Shown in pieces: positions 1 through 10,359 of a stretch of DNA of 64,000 nucleotides (position 1 is the stretch's first letter; every line of letters begins with the position of its first letter). This stretch comes from Balanoglossus misakiensis (lineage: Eukaryota; Hemichordata): contig CM082592.2 of assembly GCA_040954595.2 (NCBI GenBank), positions 1,302,001 through 1,366,000 of the forward strand, written 5' to 3'. Below the pieces are notes generated by a model, which made no database searches, was not told where the DNA came from, and was given only the letters and a program-made list of their open reading frames with translations. Made by a program: the position numbers and the translations under genes.

Positions 1-249
1 GCCTTCACAACATGAACTTTGGATGCTGAAGAACAACAAAGATAATTTAAGAATTCAAATTACACAATGATACTTTCACAATTGAATTGCATGCAACTTT
101 AATCTGTAAGACCTGACCTCACTGGAAACTGAAAAGTATACGCGTATACCATTTTCATATATTAGTCTACAGCCCCCATGCAGCCATCATGAACTTGAAC
201 TAAAAGTGAGGCCATTGGAGAGAAGAGCTGTCAATAAGGAGTATGTTAC

Positions 250-397
250 CTGGTAAGGTTGATATCAGGTTATCAAAGAAATCTATAGCTGCTGCCATGG
301 GTACAGCTGAACCTATCTTCAGATGATTTTCTGTGACCTCTAATTGGCAGAGTTCCTGTACATGAGAGGTGGACACTACCATCGCGGGGCTTTTCTT
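250..397 (-). CDS. Xanthine dehydrogenase/aldehyde oxidase-like, FAD-domain exon (most 3' exon in window)
   Basis: This 148-nt exon encodes about 49 residues, including VQELCQLEVTENHLKIGSAV and ending near DNLISTLPG. That fits the FAD-binding domain of molybdo-flavoenzymes just after the region where the flavin-contacting peptide ends (family pattern P-E-L followed by a G-A-A-V strand). It is bordered by an acceptor (ttttgcag) and a GTAACA donor, enters in phase 0 and leaves in phase 1. It belongs to the gene that starts at 10209; the remaining exons (rest of the FAD domain and the molybdopterin domains) must lie beyond position 1. The domain call rests on order within the gene plus partial similarity recalled from the family. 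Confidence 0.75.
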
Positions 398-2062
398 CTG
401 CAAAACTGCTGTTAGACCTATATAATTGTGTTAATAGAGATGTCTTTAATAATAATACTTAAATAAAGAATTATATAAAAAATAATAATTTTAATAATAA
501 TAGGTCCGATTTCCACAAAAAATTCACCATAGGGGTATCTTGGCTCAAAAAGAAAAAAAATGATATCCGTTTAGTGATCACATGTTTCTATGACAACCAT
601 TTTTGACCTGAAAATATGCATTTTTGCTAGGAGAGGGTATCACAAGTCAATTTAAATAATAATAATTATAGGTTGGATTTGAACACAAAATTACACTCAG
701 TCTGGCAGTATTTTTGGTCACAAAGAAAACATTTGGGGTTTATTTTCCGAATGCACATTTATAAGTTGGTGAAAATTGACTTCTTTCAAGACAGAGGAAC
801 TGCGCATGTGCAGAACAACTGGCAATACAGCCTGCCGATTTCCACAGTTTCACTACAAAAAATCACAAGATACAATAGTATCGCTCGGAAATCCAATCAA
901 TCAAATGTTCATGCATATTTCCTGACTGTCTACCAGTTTTAAAACATAAATCCATTGGTAGTGCATAAACGACTTTTACGTTTACCGTCTATTTGTTGTT
1001 GTATGGTTATCGAAGGAAGGCAGTTACAGGACACACTCGTAGAAGAGGTACACTGTTTGAGTGTTGACGGTGAGTCTGTGTTAACTTTGGCAGTTCAGCG
1101 TGACTTCAACACTAGATAGACAACTAGCAGAAAAGTCTGCAAACTTTTGAATTTCTGGAAATGTTTTATTTGGTACGGTTATGAAATAATTTTCGTTTAT
1201 GAAGAATCAAATCTCAGCGACGCACGATAGCTTCTGATGAATGCGAAGACCTGTCAGCTGACACGCAAATGCAGTCAAAACATAAAATTCAACGTTGAAA
1301 ACGGAACCGCGAGATGCCCCGTGTGTCTGTCCTGTCACCTCGTCTGAGAAAACAATAACATTCCCGAGAAATAACAACACGAAATCCAAAGTATCGTGAT
1401 AACATTTCTTCATTTCTCCGATTCTATTTGGCTGCCATGTAAACATTGCGTCTGTTTGACAACGACACAAACGTAGCATAACTCAGAAGTCAATACTTCG
1501 ATTAAAAATAATGATTTTAACACTAACCTTCCTGTTCCACGATATCTGTGGTTTCTCTGGCGCTCAAAATCTCACGATATGTGCAATTCTAAAGCCAACT
1601 TGGGTATTATTCCTGTCGTTTTAGCCACGAAAACTGGGCAGACGACACGACGCGAAATAGCTGGTTCACACTCAGTTGACATCGCGTGATTTCAGAGCGC
1701 GCGCAAACACGCGAAAAATTGCTACAATGTTGTACGTAAATAAACTCGGTCTCCAACTCCCGTTTGGTTTCGAGCGAAGTTTTTCACCTAAGATTTGTCG
1801 TACACACGCCACCAGACTAACCGGGTAACAAGGTTTTAAATATTGTTAACAATACCCGTGATCTTTTTGTGAATATGTAGAAAATCGCCAACCGAAAACG
1901 TTGAAACGTCGTCTGCAATTTTAGATACATAGGCCACTTTGAAAAATGTTGTCTTTAGCACTAAATTATGAATCTGAAGAATCAGGAATGATTGTACAGA
2001 AAATCCACCCGTGCTTATTAAATTGATAAATTGTTTATATAATTCTTTAAACCCCTTAACTG
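398..2062. other. Intronic sequence, no gene recognised
   Basis: AT-rich sequence inside the minus-strand xanthine dehydrogenase-like gene. Two short related stretches occur near 505-560 and 670-720. A GC-rich, CpG-containing patch sits near 1660-1720. A minus-strand open frame at 1207-1479 begins like a signal peptide but shows no usable splice border or family match. One exon of the host gene is expected somewhere between here and 5703 but was not found. Confidence 0.5.
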
Positions 2063-2106
2063 GTAATAATAATAATAATAATAATAATATAATAATAATA
2101 ATAATG
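2063..2106. repeat. (AAT)n microsatellite
   Basis: About fourteen ATA/TAA units. The array lies at the 3' side of the minus-strand LINE fragment at 2257-2502 and may be that element's short tandem-repeat tail. Confidence 0.85.
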
Positions 2107-2256
2107 TATTTTATACAGCGATTTCCATCAATAAAAAACATCACATCAAACCGCTTTACAATAACAAAGCCAAGCTCATGAAATACAACATTAAAAACCG
2201 TGAAAAACACACTGATAAAATGGCCTACTCGGCATTAATAGTTTATAAAAATGTTA

Positions 2257-2502
2257 TTAAAAATAACAAAACTGTGAGTAAGTCAAGTATTTCTTAAAAG
2301 GGTAAATTTTGAGAGATGTCTTAAATGAAGCAACGGTTGGTGACAAACTAATTTTTTTTGGTAAGACATTCCAAAGAGTTGGCGCTGCATTAGAAAATGA
2401 ACGGTAACCAAAGTGTTCCTGGTACCAGTTTACTGCCTCCAAAATTGGTGTGAACGCTGAGCGTGTCATTCGATTAGGTTCATGAACTTGGCTCAGACTC
2501 AA
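2257..2502 (-). pseudogene. C-terminal tail of a non-LTR retrotransposon ORF2
   Basis: The 81-residue frame contains RSFSNAAPTLWNVLPKKI followed by SPTVASFKTSLK. This is the familiar end of many CR1/Rex/Crack-type ORF2 proteins, where an F-S-x-A-x-P-x-L-W-N-x-L-P motif precedes a short basic helix. No reverse transcriptase remains upstream, so this is a 5'-truncated copy in antisense to the neighbouring gypsy element and in the same orientation as the host gene. The head abuts the truncated gypsy end near 2490. Confidence 0.7.
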
Positions 2503-2515
2503 GAAAAGAGGAGTG

Positions 2516-2815
2516 TGTTATAGCGTATGGTAGTAGAGGACTGAATCCAGCTGAGACGAGATACCCAGCTCACAAGCTGGAATTCTTGTGCCTGAAATGG
2601 GCGGTTACTGAAAAATTCAGGGACTACCTCTACGGCATGAAATTCACAGTCCTGATGGACAACAACCCACTCAAGTACGTGATGTCTACTTCGAAGCTTG
2701 ATGCGACTGGACAGCGTTGGGTGTCGGAGTTGTCGACTTTTGATTTTGAGATAAAGCACAGACCTGGATAGAGCAATGCCAATGCGGATGCCCTGTCGAG
2801 GATGCCGCAGTAGGA
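2516..2815 (+). pseudogene. Gypsy RNase H C-terminal half
   Basis: Visible motifs include VIAYGSRGL, YPAHKLEFLCLKWAV (catalytic Glu region), FTVLMDNNPLKYV (catalytic Asp region) and the closing NANADALSR. A stop codon interrupts the frame at 2769-2771, just before the last motif, and another stop follows NANADALSRMPQ. The 5' half of the domain, with the first catalytic Asp, is missing because of the truncation. Confidence 0.85.
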
Positions 2816-3090
2816 GGTTGAGAAAGCGCTCAGAGTAGTCAGTGGTGTTACCAAAAGCAAAGGTCGCCTGGCGAAGACTGAAATGCTAAACAACCCGCAG
2901 ATGCAAAGTGAAGACAAGGGATCATCCACATTGCCCGGCATTTGTTCTCAGACAGGAAGATGCCATCATCAGTATAGTTTTGTTTTACCTTGGCCGTGGC
3001 AGGAGACCGAGTAGACATGAGAGAGCTCTGGAAACCAAAGACACTAACCGATTATTGAAGCAGTGGGACAGGTTATGACTGAACAATGGA

Positions 3091-4065
3091 TTGTTGTATA
3101 GGTGTTACAAGGATGACCAGAAGATGGAAAACAGACAGTTGGTACTTCCACAGAAACTGATAGACAGCGCTTTACAAGCTCTGCACAATGAAAATGGACA
3201 TCTCGGATTCGATAGGACACTGGACCTTATGCGAGGCCGTTTCAATTGGCCGGGTATGCAGAGTTGTGTGAAGTCCTGGTGTGAGACATGCAAGAGATGT
3301 ATATTGAGGAAGGCCCCACCTACGACTACGCGTGTACCTCTAGTCAGCATTCGTACGACCAGTCCACTCGAGCTTGTATGTATCGACTTCCTGACATTGG
3401 AACCATCCAAATGTGGCATTGAGAACGTACTGGTTGTAACCGACCACTTCAGTAGGTATGCACAGGCATACCCCACCAAAGATCAGAAGACGACTACCGT
3501 TGCTGAAGTCCTATGGAAAGAGTTCATTTCCCACTACGGTTTCCCTATAAGGATCCACGCCGACCAAGGCAGAAACTTTGAAAGCCAGATAGTGAAGGAG
3601 TTGTGCAAGCTTGCAGGTACTACCAAGAGTACCACCAGCTACCATGCACAGGGCAATGGGATGACGGAGAGGTACAATAAGACTCTTTTGGATATGTTAG
3701 GAACCCTCGTCCCATCCCAGAAAGCGAATTGGATAGTATATGTCAGTGCCATGACACATGTCTACAACTGTACAAAACACGAGTCAACTGGAACATCCCC
3801 ATTCTACTTTATGTTCATGCTTCACCCACGATTGCCGCTGGACCTGGCATTTGGAGTCGACGTAGAAGAGGGTGAACAGGAAGTCCAGCACTCAGAGTAC
3901 ATCTCGGGTCTCCGTGACAGACTCAAGAGGCCACGAAGAAGGCAGATGTGTCAAGAAAAAAACAGAAGCAGAGCTATGACAAGAAGGCGAAGGAAGATAT
4001 CCTCCAGCCAGGAGACCGGGTCCTTGTTCAAGATAAACACCCAACTCCCAGTAGAAGTAAGCTGA
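3091..4065 (+). pseudogene. Gypsy integrase
   Basis: This 324-codon open frame holds a complete-looking retroviral-type integrase. The HHCC zinc module is visible as LHNENGHLGFDRTLDL and CETCKRC. It is followed by the DDE catalytic core, with Asp in VCIDFL, Asp in HADQGRNF and Glu in GMTERYNKTLLDML. It would process and join cDNA ends in the nucleus. A frameshift near 3945 throws the C-terminal part into another frame, and the upstream frame is broken, so no full polyprotein can be read. The first AUG of the frame is not meaningful, because integrase is normally released from a polyprotein. Confidence 0.9.
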
Positions 4066-4259
4066 GAAACAGGTGGGAATTTGTGCCCTACATCGTTGTC
4101 AGTAAGAAAGCAGATGTCCCAGTCTATGTGAGTCAGTCCGAAGAAGACAGTGGGAAGCCGCGTGTGTTACACAGGAACATGCTGAGGCCAAGCATGTTTC
4201 TATCCCCAGCTACACCAGCCGCCACTAAAGAAGAAACAACTGATGGAGCTGCCACTTAG
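3948..4259 (+). pseudogene. Gypsy integrase C-terminal domain, frameshifted
   Basis: The frame overlaps the end of the integrase frame. It carries SYDKKAKEDILQPGDRVLVQ, the typical start of the SH3-like C-terminal domain, followed by RNRWEFVPYIVVSKKADVPVY and a basic tail. It is the natural continuation of the integrase after a frameshift. Confidence 0.8.
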
Positions 4260-4379
4260 CTGAATGATGGCTGTGATACGGATGTGCAGTCAGATGAAGA
4301 CGAGTATAGTGATAGTTCAGATGATGTGGGAGTGTTGCAGACATACATAAGAAGGTACTCGTCCGGCTAGAAACAGGCA

Positions 4380-4970
4380 TTGGACGATAGACCCAGAAAT
4401 GACCCACAGATAGAGCAGTTGGGAGCATGCCCTGCCCAGACTATTGAGGTCTCTGCACTGGCACCGCCGACAGCCGAGACAGAGGCGAGTTGGAGGCAGC
4501 AGTACAGTGGTATCGTTCCAGTAGAAGACAGTCAAGACAAGAGAGAAGAGCCAAACTCATGTGTGACAGAAGAGAAGTCAGTGTTAATGTCAGTGAGCGA
4601 ACCAGTAGGAGGAGCCGAATCTACATTCAAAGAAGATGACGTTTCATTCCAGAAAAATGTAGTGTCAGACCCTACCGCAGCAGGTTTAGATGCCACAGGA
4701 GACTCAACCTTAATCCCAGAGGAGACCATTGTAAACAACAGTCCTGTTGATGTTACCAAACCAGAGAAACCGCATGTGCATGACCAGACAGAGGACGAGA
4801 CCAGTGTACAGGGAGAAGTGGAACAGAGGTACCCATCTAGGGCTAGGCAACCACCAGACGGATTGATATACTATTGTATGAGTTTGATGTGTGCACTGAT
4901 AAAAAGACAGTCATGCAAGAACCTGCATCGAGAACACTTGACAAATGACAGTTGTAGCCAGATTACATGA
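4380..4970 (+). pseudogene. Gypsy C-terminal tail
   Basis: An acidic, low-complexity 196-codon frame ends with VEQRYPSRARQPPDGLIYY, a motif (Y-P-x-R-x-R-x-x-P) common at the very end of gypsy pol proteins. It is separated from the preceding frame by a stop at 4257-4259, so the region is another broken part of one ancestral ORF. No enzymatic domain is visible. Confidence 0.65.
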
Positions 4971-5052
4971 ACTGTACTGTTAGCATATTGTATGTGTAGG
5001 ATTGATGTTACAGGTTAACGATAGGGACATCGTTCCATAAACAGGCGGAGTA

Positions 5053-5500
5053 TGTGGCCGGGTATTACTTGCATTGGGTAATTTCAGTGTTAAATTTCCG
5101 TACAAAATCATATTTTACATTATTGTTCATTGTGTTCAATCTTTGATATTGGATGCATTACATTGTTTGAAGACTTCAGCGGGCTGCCCCCTAGAGTCAG
5201 ATATGTGAGGGAAAGTCCCCAAGCTTGACCTTTGACATATAGGTGTCTAACATGGCCGCTGTTTGTGTTTTACTATAGGTAAGCACTCTCTTCGTAATCA
5301 GTTATTTTCTGAGGCGTAACCGAGCAATCCACTCTTGAGATATGCATCGTTGAGCAATTTTCTCATTCTCTGAAAAGACAATACAGTGATTCAACTACTG
5401 GATAGAGACTTTCATATTGTCTTTCGATACTCTTTACTTCTCAACATCGCCGTTATTTTTGTGTCTGGTGTTAACTTGGCCCCGGTGTAATGATTTTAAC
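5053..5500 (+). repeat. Putative 3' LTR of the gypsy element
   Basis: A purine-rich stretch (aaacaggcggag) precedes TATGTGGCCGGG, the order expected for polypurine tract and LTR start. The following 450 bp are non-coding. The right end is a guess, since a partner LTR is not in the window. Confidence 0.4.
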
Positions 5501-5703
5501 ATATCTGTGGTGAGACTTTTTTTGACAAGCTAAAAATGTTGGACACGTTGGACTATGACAGACACCTTCTTGCATTTTGCAAAAAGTGTCTATGTTACTC
5601 CCAAGAAATAATTTTTATAGTCGATGTTCACAAAATATTTTCAAGCCAATTTTGTCGTTTTAGTGCCTTCTGGGCACTGTACATTTATGAACTAACTACA
5701 TAC

Positions 5704-5845
5704 CTATTTCATTGTTACCTCCGCTCAGTTTTGCTTCAGGGTAACGCTGTTTTATGTCAGTCAGGGTTCCTAATGTCGTTGGTCTCAACCAAGTGACACG
5801 TGGCCCCTTAAAAACAAGCTCTTCCGTATGCAAGTCTTGATTTGA
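5704..5845 (-). CDS. Xanthine dehydrogenase/aldehyde oxidase-like, start of FAD domain exon
   Basis: This 142-nt exon encodes SNQDLHTEELVFKGPRVTWL and then PEAKLSGGNNEIG, matching the first strands of the FAD-binding domain. In the family, the sequence G-x-R-V-T-W is followed by a helix and then the flavin-contacting L-x-x-G-N-T-E-I-G loop. Here the loop reads LSGGNNEIG, with Asn in place of the usual Thr. The borders are cacacag acceptor and GTATGT donor, phase 0 in and phase 1 out. The next exon should supply the short segment between this loop and the exon at 250-397; it was not located. Confidence 0.9.
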
Positions 5846-6337
5846 CTGTGTGTGATAAAAAAAACTAACAAAATGTTTCCCCGCATCATATTTGTAAAAT
5901 GTCAACGTTTTGATAAACAAGTAAATGTAAGTTAACTGATTCATAATAAAATAGCAAAAGTGAAAACACCAGTTGCTTCCATAATTATTTATTGTAAGAG
6001 TCACAACATTTGTGTGAATACCACGAAAATCTAACATAATCAATAGTTTAGGAAACTAGTATGGCCTACAATTGAGTATGTCGATTATGCACGCATCTCA
6101 ACAGATACCCGAGTTAATTACATGTACAAGGTGCAGATGTAGTGTCAAGTGTAATACATGTATATGCTTATAGAAAAACTACACAAAGGACACCATCAAT
6201 TGCCTGAGATAGTTTCTTAACATTTACGTGTGTTAAACAAAACGGGCCTTAGTAATATTGAGGCAACAGAAGAATATATAGATCTATGTGTCATGTACAT
6301 ATATATCGTGGTCTGCAAATAATATTATCGTACTCAC

Positions 6338-6475
6338 AAGCAACTCAGGAGGAAATATCAAATCTTGTGTTTGATCCTTCAACGGGCTATTCGCTTCATT
6401 CTTGTCGATAGACCGCGTGGTGGCGCTGCTGTTTATTCCATTAACACTGTCGGCATCAGAGCGACAGCATCTACC
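6338..6475 (-). CDS. Xanthine dehydrogenase/aldehyde oxidase-like, linker exon
   Basis: The exon is 138 nt, phase 0 at both ends. It begins GRCCRSDADS and ends DQTQDLIFPPELL. In the family, the linker from the second 2Fe-2S domain to the flavin domain begins with a G-x-C-C segment and ends with F-P-P-E-L, exactly as here. Acceptor is gtgctcag and donor GTGAGT. The linker binds no cofactor itself and is the site of proteolytic conversion in some mammalian enzymes. Confidence 0.9.
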
Positions 6476-6836
6476 CTGAGCACGCGTTTTCTGACAACAT
6501 GTGTTCTATGATAAAGTTTCAGTGTGGCATTTTACTATCTTCGAAAAATAGATGAATTTGTACGTCAACAGTGCAATCACAATTATGAATATTTATATGC
6601 AATGTTAACGTTTTACGAAAATTATCACATACATAGCTTGTCTATTACCATAGTATGACGTCAGAAATATGGTAATATGGACAATCGACGATTAGACGAT
6701 TGCCCGTGTACATTTTTATTGCACCACCCCCAAGGTTATTGTTCGTTGAATAACTACCGCTCTTGTCTCACTGGAACAGTGCACAAGTTTATAGGATTCT
6801 GTTTATTTTCACTTGCTTAGTAATAGCCAAACTAAC

Positions 6837-7025
6837 CTTAGCAAAGGAAAAAAATCCTTGCAAGATTGAACGATATCCTGTACACCTACAGACCATACCG
6901 CCCAGCTGTGCCTCTATTTCCAACTTTGATGGCTTAGGGTTGTTGCGCAGCAATGCATACATGCTCATAACCATGCCTGGAGTACAGAAGCCACACTGAA
7001 CTCCATGATTTTTGGTGATTTGTTC
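6837..7025 (-). CDS. Xanthine dehydrogenase/aldehyde oxidase-like, second 2Fe-2S domain exon
   Basis: This 189-nt exon (63 codons, phase 0 to 0) encodes the helical second iron-sulfur domain. [20 protein letters not shown] and later [20 protein letters not shown] provide four cysteines in the C-G-F-C and C-R-C arrangement that binds one 2Fe-2S cluster. These motifs are diagnostic of the xanthine oxidase family. The cluster passes electrons from the molybdenum site to FAD. Acceptor is cttcag and donor GTTAGT. This is the strongest single piece of evidence for the gene. Confidence 0.95.
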
Positions 7026-7654
7026 CTGAAGATTAATCATCAGATATGTTGATTTAAAGATTCAAAACGTACAACATTGCAAGTAATAACATGATAACAT
7101 TAAATATGTCACACTAAAGTCAATTCGATATGTATGTAAACTGAAAGCATTATTAAACGAACTATAGTTATTTCAGAAACTTTTGTTATATATGTGCATA
7201 CTTCCTGTTTATAAATTGCAAACTACATATGCATTATTAAACTTTAATAATCCCTAAATTGCGAAACCTTACAACGGCACAGGTACGAACCTCGACAAAG
7301 CAATGGGATTACACATTTACAAAGTTACGAGTTACGTATCAGCAAAAGTGATTTAAACCTTCAGACATGATGGTTCTTCATGCACTGTTTTATGCCATAC
7401 GAGAACAGTGTGTCTAACGTAACATATTTCAAGAATTTACGAGTCACATGTGATTTACCAAGTAATAACGAGTCGACAATTGCACAAATTTAACTATGTG
7501 AATTGTTAATTAACGCCACTAATTACCCCACTGCGGTGTTTCTGGATTTGATGAAAATCTGACCGTACTGTTCGATTCCACCTTGCTTGGAATCTGCCCT
7601 TGGACAGGTGCATTTGTTTTACAAAAACGTGGATGTTCAGTTAAGTGAACCCAC

Positions 7655-7763
7655 CTGTATGGGATGGAGTTTATCTTCAACGCTGCCAATGCCTTCAATG
7701 GTAGTAACAGCTTTCCCATGGACCGAACAAACGGGGTAGAGACAAGCTGTAACACAGCAATGC
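7655..7763 (-). CDS. Xanthine dehydrogenase/aldehyde oxidase-like, exon joining the two 2Fe-2S domains
   Basis: This 109-nt exon reads [20 protein letters not shown] and then [14 protein letters not shown]. It corresponds to the last cysteine of the plant-ferredoxin-type cluster (A-C-L-x-P-x-C), the T-T-x-E-G-I-G turn and the L-H-P-x-Q start of the next domain. The acceptor is ctacatag and the donor GTGGGT. Phase 2 at entry completes an Arg codon with the exon at 7926-8022, and the exit is phase 0 into the exon at 6837-7025. Confidence 0.92.
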
Positions 7764-7925
7764 CTATGTAGGGAGGCGGCAAGAGAGACAAAGAGGAGGA
7801 AATAGAGAAAGAGGGGGAGAGGGGTAGTAGTTTAGTTATTTACTTTGTATATCGCCAAAGCATTATTTCTGACATAAAAGTAATATTGAAAAATTAGTTT
7901 CAAATGGTTATTGACCATACATTAC

Positions 7926-8022
7926 CTAATTTCCTTTGAAACCGTATCGACGCTGGACACCATCACAGTACAGGCACCACACCCACCTTCTCCACATGAT
8001 AATTTTGTCCCTTTTAAATATA
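7926..8022 (-). CDS. Xanthine dehydrogenase/aldehyde oxidase-like, first 2Fe-2S cluster exon
   Basis: This 97-nt exon encodes [20 protein letters not shown] followed by [11 protein letters not shown]. The C-G-E-G-G-C-G-A-C motif is the N-terminal 2Fe-2S ligand loop of the family. Ser replaces the more usual Gly before the first cysteine of the loop. The acceptor is tgtctag and the donor GTAATG. Entry phase 1 and exit phase 2 agree with its neighbours. Confidence 0.93.
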
Positions 8023-8435
8023 CTAGACAGTAAGTGTTAAAGGGTTTGTGACATGCCTTGAAAGGTTTTCATTTGTCCCCGTCAAAAGCTCACCTAGGGT
8101 ACCTGTCTATGCATTGCCTATTGTGTCGGTTCTGAAAAATGTGCGCGAATGCCAGAATTGCCACCTTTTTATGCCTGTGATCAGAAAGCCACTTCGCACT
8201 CGAGCCAGGCGAGGGTATTTGCATATGGACAAACAAATCCCAGTAAAGTGTAATTAGCGGTCCATGAGTAATTAAGTCTACAGACAAAGACAAGCTATAT
8301 AAACAGTTTTCAAAGCAAAGGAAGCCCTTGTCTGACATTACAGGCAGAGGATTAACAAAGGTGTGAAAGACTATTTGTCCACATCAAGATAAGTCTTCGG
8401 TTTAACTTCGAAAATCCGAAAAAAATCAACATATA

Positions 8436-9140
8436 GGCCTTTCACACGTGCCGTCAACGCCGCCCCAGGGGCGGCCCTAGGGCGGCGTTAATTTGTAAGT
8501 GCCACGTGTGAAAAGGTGAGAGCGGCCCTGCGCTGCTCTTTTTCTGGGACGGTGTTGAGGGGTGGGACCTGGGTCGGGGCGCCGCACTAAGCAGCGATTC
8601 AAATCACGTGTGAACAGAAACACCGCACTAAACGTCGATCTAAACGCACTCTGCCGATGCGGTTTGTCTCATTAAGCGCTGCATTAAGCGTTGAGGTTCA
8701 CTTTACTAAAACAATGGCCGAAGCAGTGTCTCGAGGCAACAATTGGAGTGACGCGGTAATGGCCAAGGCACATACACAGTAATTGCAAACTCGACCTCCG
8801 ACGACGATCTTGTAGCATGGACTGCAGTCTTCCAATCGCAACCTCCAATGAAAGGTTACCGTAAACGGGTATCGGGTCATTCAAATGCCCATGAAATCGG
8901 CATCGACGACGTTTAAAAAGCAAATTCAGGAGTACCATATACAGTAAACACATCACTGGATCCGCCATTGTGACCTTTTAGCCACGCTGCTGTGGACGCA
9001 CGTAGAGGGCGATGACCCCGTCCCTTTTATACACATGTGAATGCAAAACAATTTGAGTCGCTGATAAGAAATGTTTACCAACTTTTATAATCCCAAAAAG
9101 GGCGCCCTAACCATGGCACGTGTGCAAGCGGCTTTCGTTG
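8436..9140. mobile_element. Probable non-autonomous DNA transposon in an XDH intron
   Basis: The left end carries GGCCTTTCACACGTGCC. The right end near 9117-9139 carries the reverse complement of a similar sequence (GCCGCTTGCACACGTGCC in the same sense). The intervening 0.7 kb is GC-richer than the surroundings. A minus-strand frame at 8684-8968 (begins MADPVMCLLYMVLLN) has no recognised domain. A GG-x-x-TTCACAC-type terminus is reminiscent of PIF/Harbinger elements, but no target duplication could be fixed. Confidence 0.4.
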
Positions 9141-9624
9141 GGTAAGGGGTACACGCCCACTCGCCACTTTTCCTTGCCTGTTATCTAAGCACAGAGGGCG
9201 ATACGCAATGCCAAATAGTAACATATGTTAACTTCAAGACCCAAATAGTGATTTTACGCGTGGTGGTATAGGGCATGTCATAGGCACTTTAAGGAGAATA
9301 GTTTACCAGTAGTTTTACATAATAGAAGTTGCAATATATGTCTTTTTCGAAATGTATTCATTTTTCGACATCTATTCTTTTCATGACGTTAAAAGTAATT
9401 AATGAAATGTTTCTTATAATAACAGTTGCATATAACATTCGAAATTTTTACGTGCTCAAAAATATTAAAAGGATACAGACATCTCTGAGGTACTTCAGTA
9501 GTGTCAGTTCTGGATCTACGTTTTTCTCGACAACCTTTCAAAATGAATATAAATAAAATAGAAATTAGAATCAGTTCACACTTAATATTGATGAGATTGG
9601 CAATTAATTCCAAAATTAGGTAAC

Positions 9625-9695
9625 TTCGAACCAGGGTACCGAGAATTGTGTTCTGCTCAGGTGTGAAGAGGTCCGTTAAAGTGATTGAGGTTACC
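9625..9695 (-). CDS. Tentative small XDH exon (between start exon and first 2Fe-2S exon)
   Basis: In one minus-strand frame the peptide VTSITLTDLFTPEQNTILGT is followed by LVR. This resembles the P-E-x-T-L-L-x-x-L-R helix that sits between the first beta strands and the GTKL segment in this family. A donor (GAA then GTTACC) leaves phase 1, which fits the exon at 7926-8022. The acceptor side does not fit cleanly: the nearest AG (taag) gives a phase that disagrees with the exon at 10138-10209. The exon is plausible, but its 5' border is unresolved. Confidence 0.4.
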
Positions 9696-10137
9696 CTTAA
9701 AGTAGCCCCCCCCCCCCTCACCTGAAACCACGTTCTAATCTCAGCTCCTCTGACCCCTACCCATTATGTGTGAACGCAAAAAATGGCACTTATACAGATA
9801 TATTGATGACCCAGAAAGCAAATTACCAATTCATATATAATTCAAATTAGGGGATACCGGAAACCCCATCCTACATTATGTTCATACTATTTGAACTTCA
9901 CACAAGTATCTCAATATTCTTATTTATGATACAAACATTATTTCTTTCCTGTGTACGTGCACTACTTTCTGGCATATTCTTAAATATTTACCCATTTCAA
10001 TGCATAGTAGGAAATCGAGCTGTCATAATGGCATAAAGTATTCATGTACATGCAGAAAACACAGTTTTCGCTTCGTCTGTGTTCACGTTTTTCACTTGAA
10101 GAACAAACGGTTACTAATAACATGAAATAAGCCCTAC

Positions 10138-10209
10138 CCTTTCGCCGTTGACATAGAAGATGAGCACATCGCTTTCACCTTTGTTGGGTTTGCTCATGGT
10201 TCCTGGCAT
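10138..10209 (-). CDS. Xanthine dehydrogenase/aldehyde oxidase-like, start exon
   Basis: ATG at 10209 opens MPGTMSKPNKGESDVLIFYV followed by NGER and a GTAGGG donor, 24 codons ending in phase 0. A short polar leader and then a V-L-x-F-x-V-N-G strand is how family members begin (a beta strand of the ferredoxin-like domain). A second in-frame ATG four codons later could also serve. The gene encodes a cytosolic molybdo-flavoenzyme that oxidises purines or aldehydes; N-terminal sequence alone cannot tell xanthine dehydrogenase from aldehyde oxidase. The 5' end of a LINE lies only about 130-150 bp upstream. Confidence 0.85.
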
Positions 10210-10359
10210 GATAGACACAGTTCTATATGAGAGATGAAATTGAACGAGTAAGTAAGAGGTGTTTGCTCTTGTCCAGAAAAAAAATCTACTGCTCGCGTGG
10301 TGGGAAGACAAAGGAACTGCATTACATAACATCCAGCTGCTTGTCCGTCAACGGATAAC

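Larger units (their letters stand above)
2490..5500 (+). mobile_element. 5'-truncated Ty3/gypsy retrotransposon, in antisense inside an XDH intron
   Basis: The element begins abruptly within RNase H and continues through integrase, a basic linker and a C-terminal tail to probable 3' LTR sequence. The gag, protease and polymerase regions are absent. It lies within the intron between the host exons at 5704-5845 and 250-397. Its RNase H and integrase resemble the gypsy copy at 56-59.6 kb closely enough in motif wording to be the same broad lineage. The right border is uncertain because no second LTR is present for comparison. Confidence 0.85.

Noticed and set aside
1207-1479. Minus-strand frame with a signal-peptide-like start, considered as a new exon or the missing XDH exon
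   Set aside because: No family motif, no fitting splice phase, and it overlaps a CpG-rich non-coding patch.
5336-5380. Sequence after a ttttcag on the minus strand as the missing XDH exon
   Set aside because: The encoded residues do not resemble the expected segment after the flavin-binding loop.
8684-8968. Minus-strand frame MADPVMCLLYMV as a Harbinger transposase
   Set aside because: Only about 90 residues, no DDE or HTH motif visible; kept as a non-coding part of the putative element.
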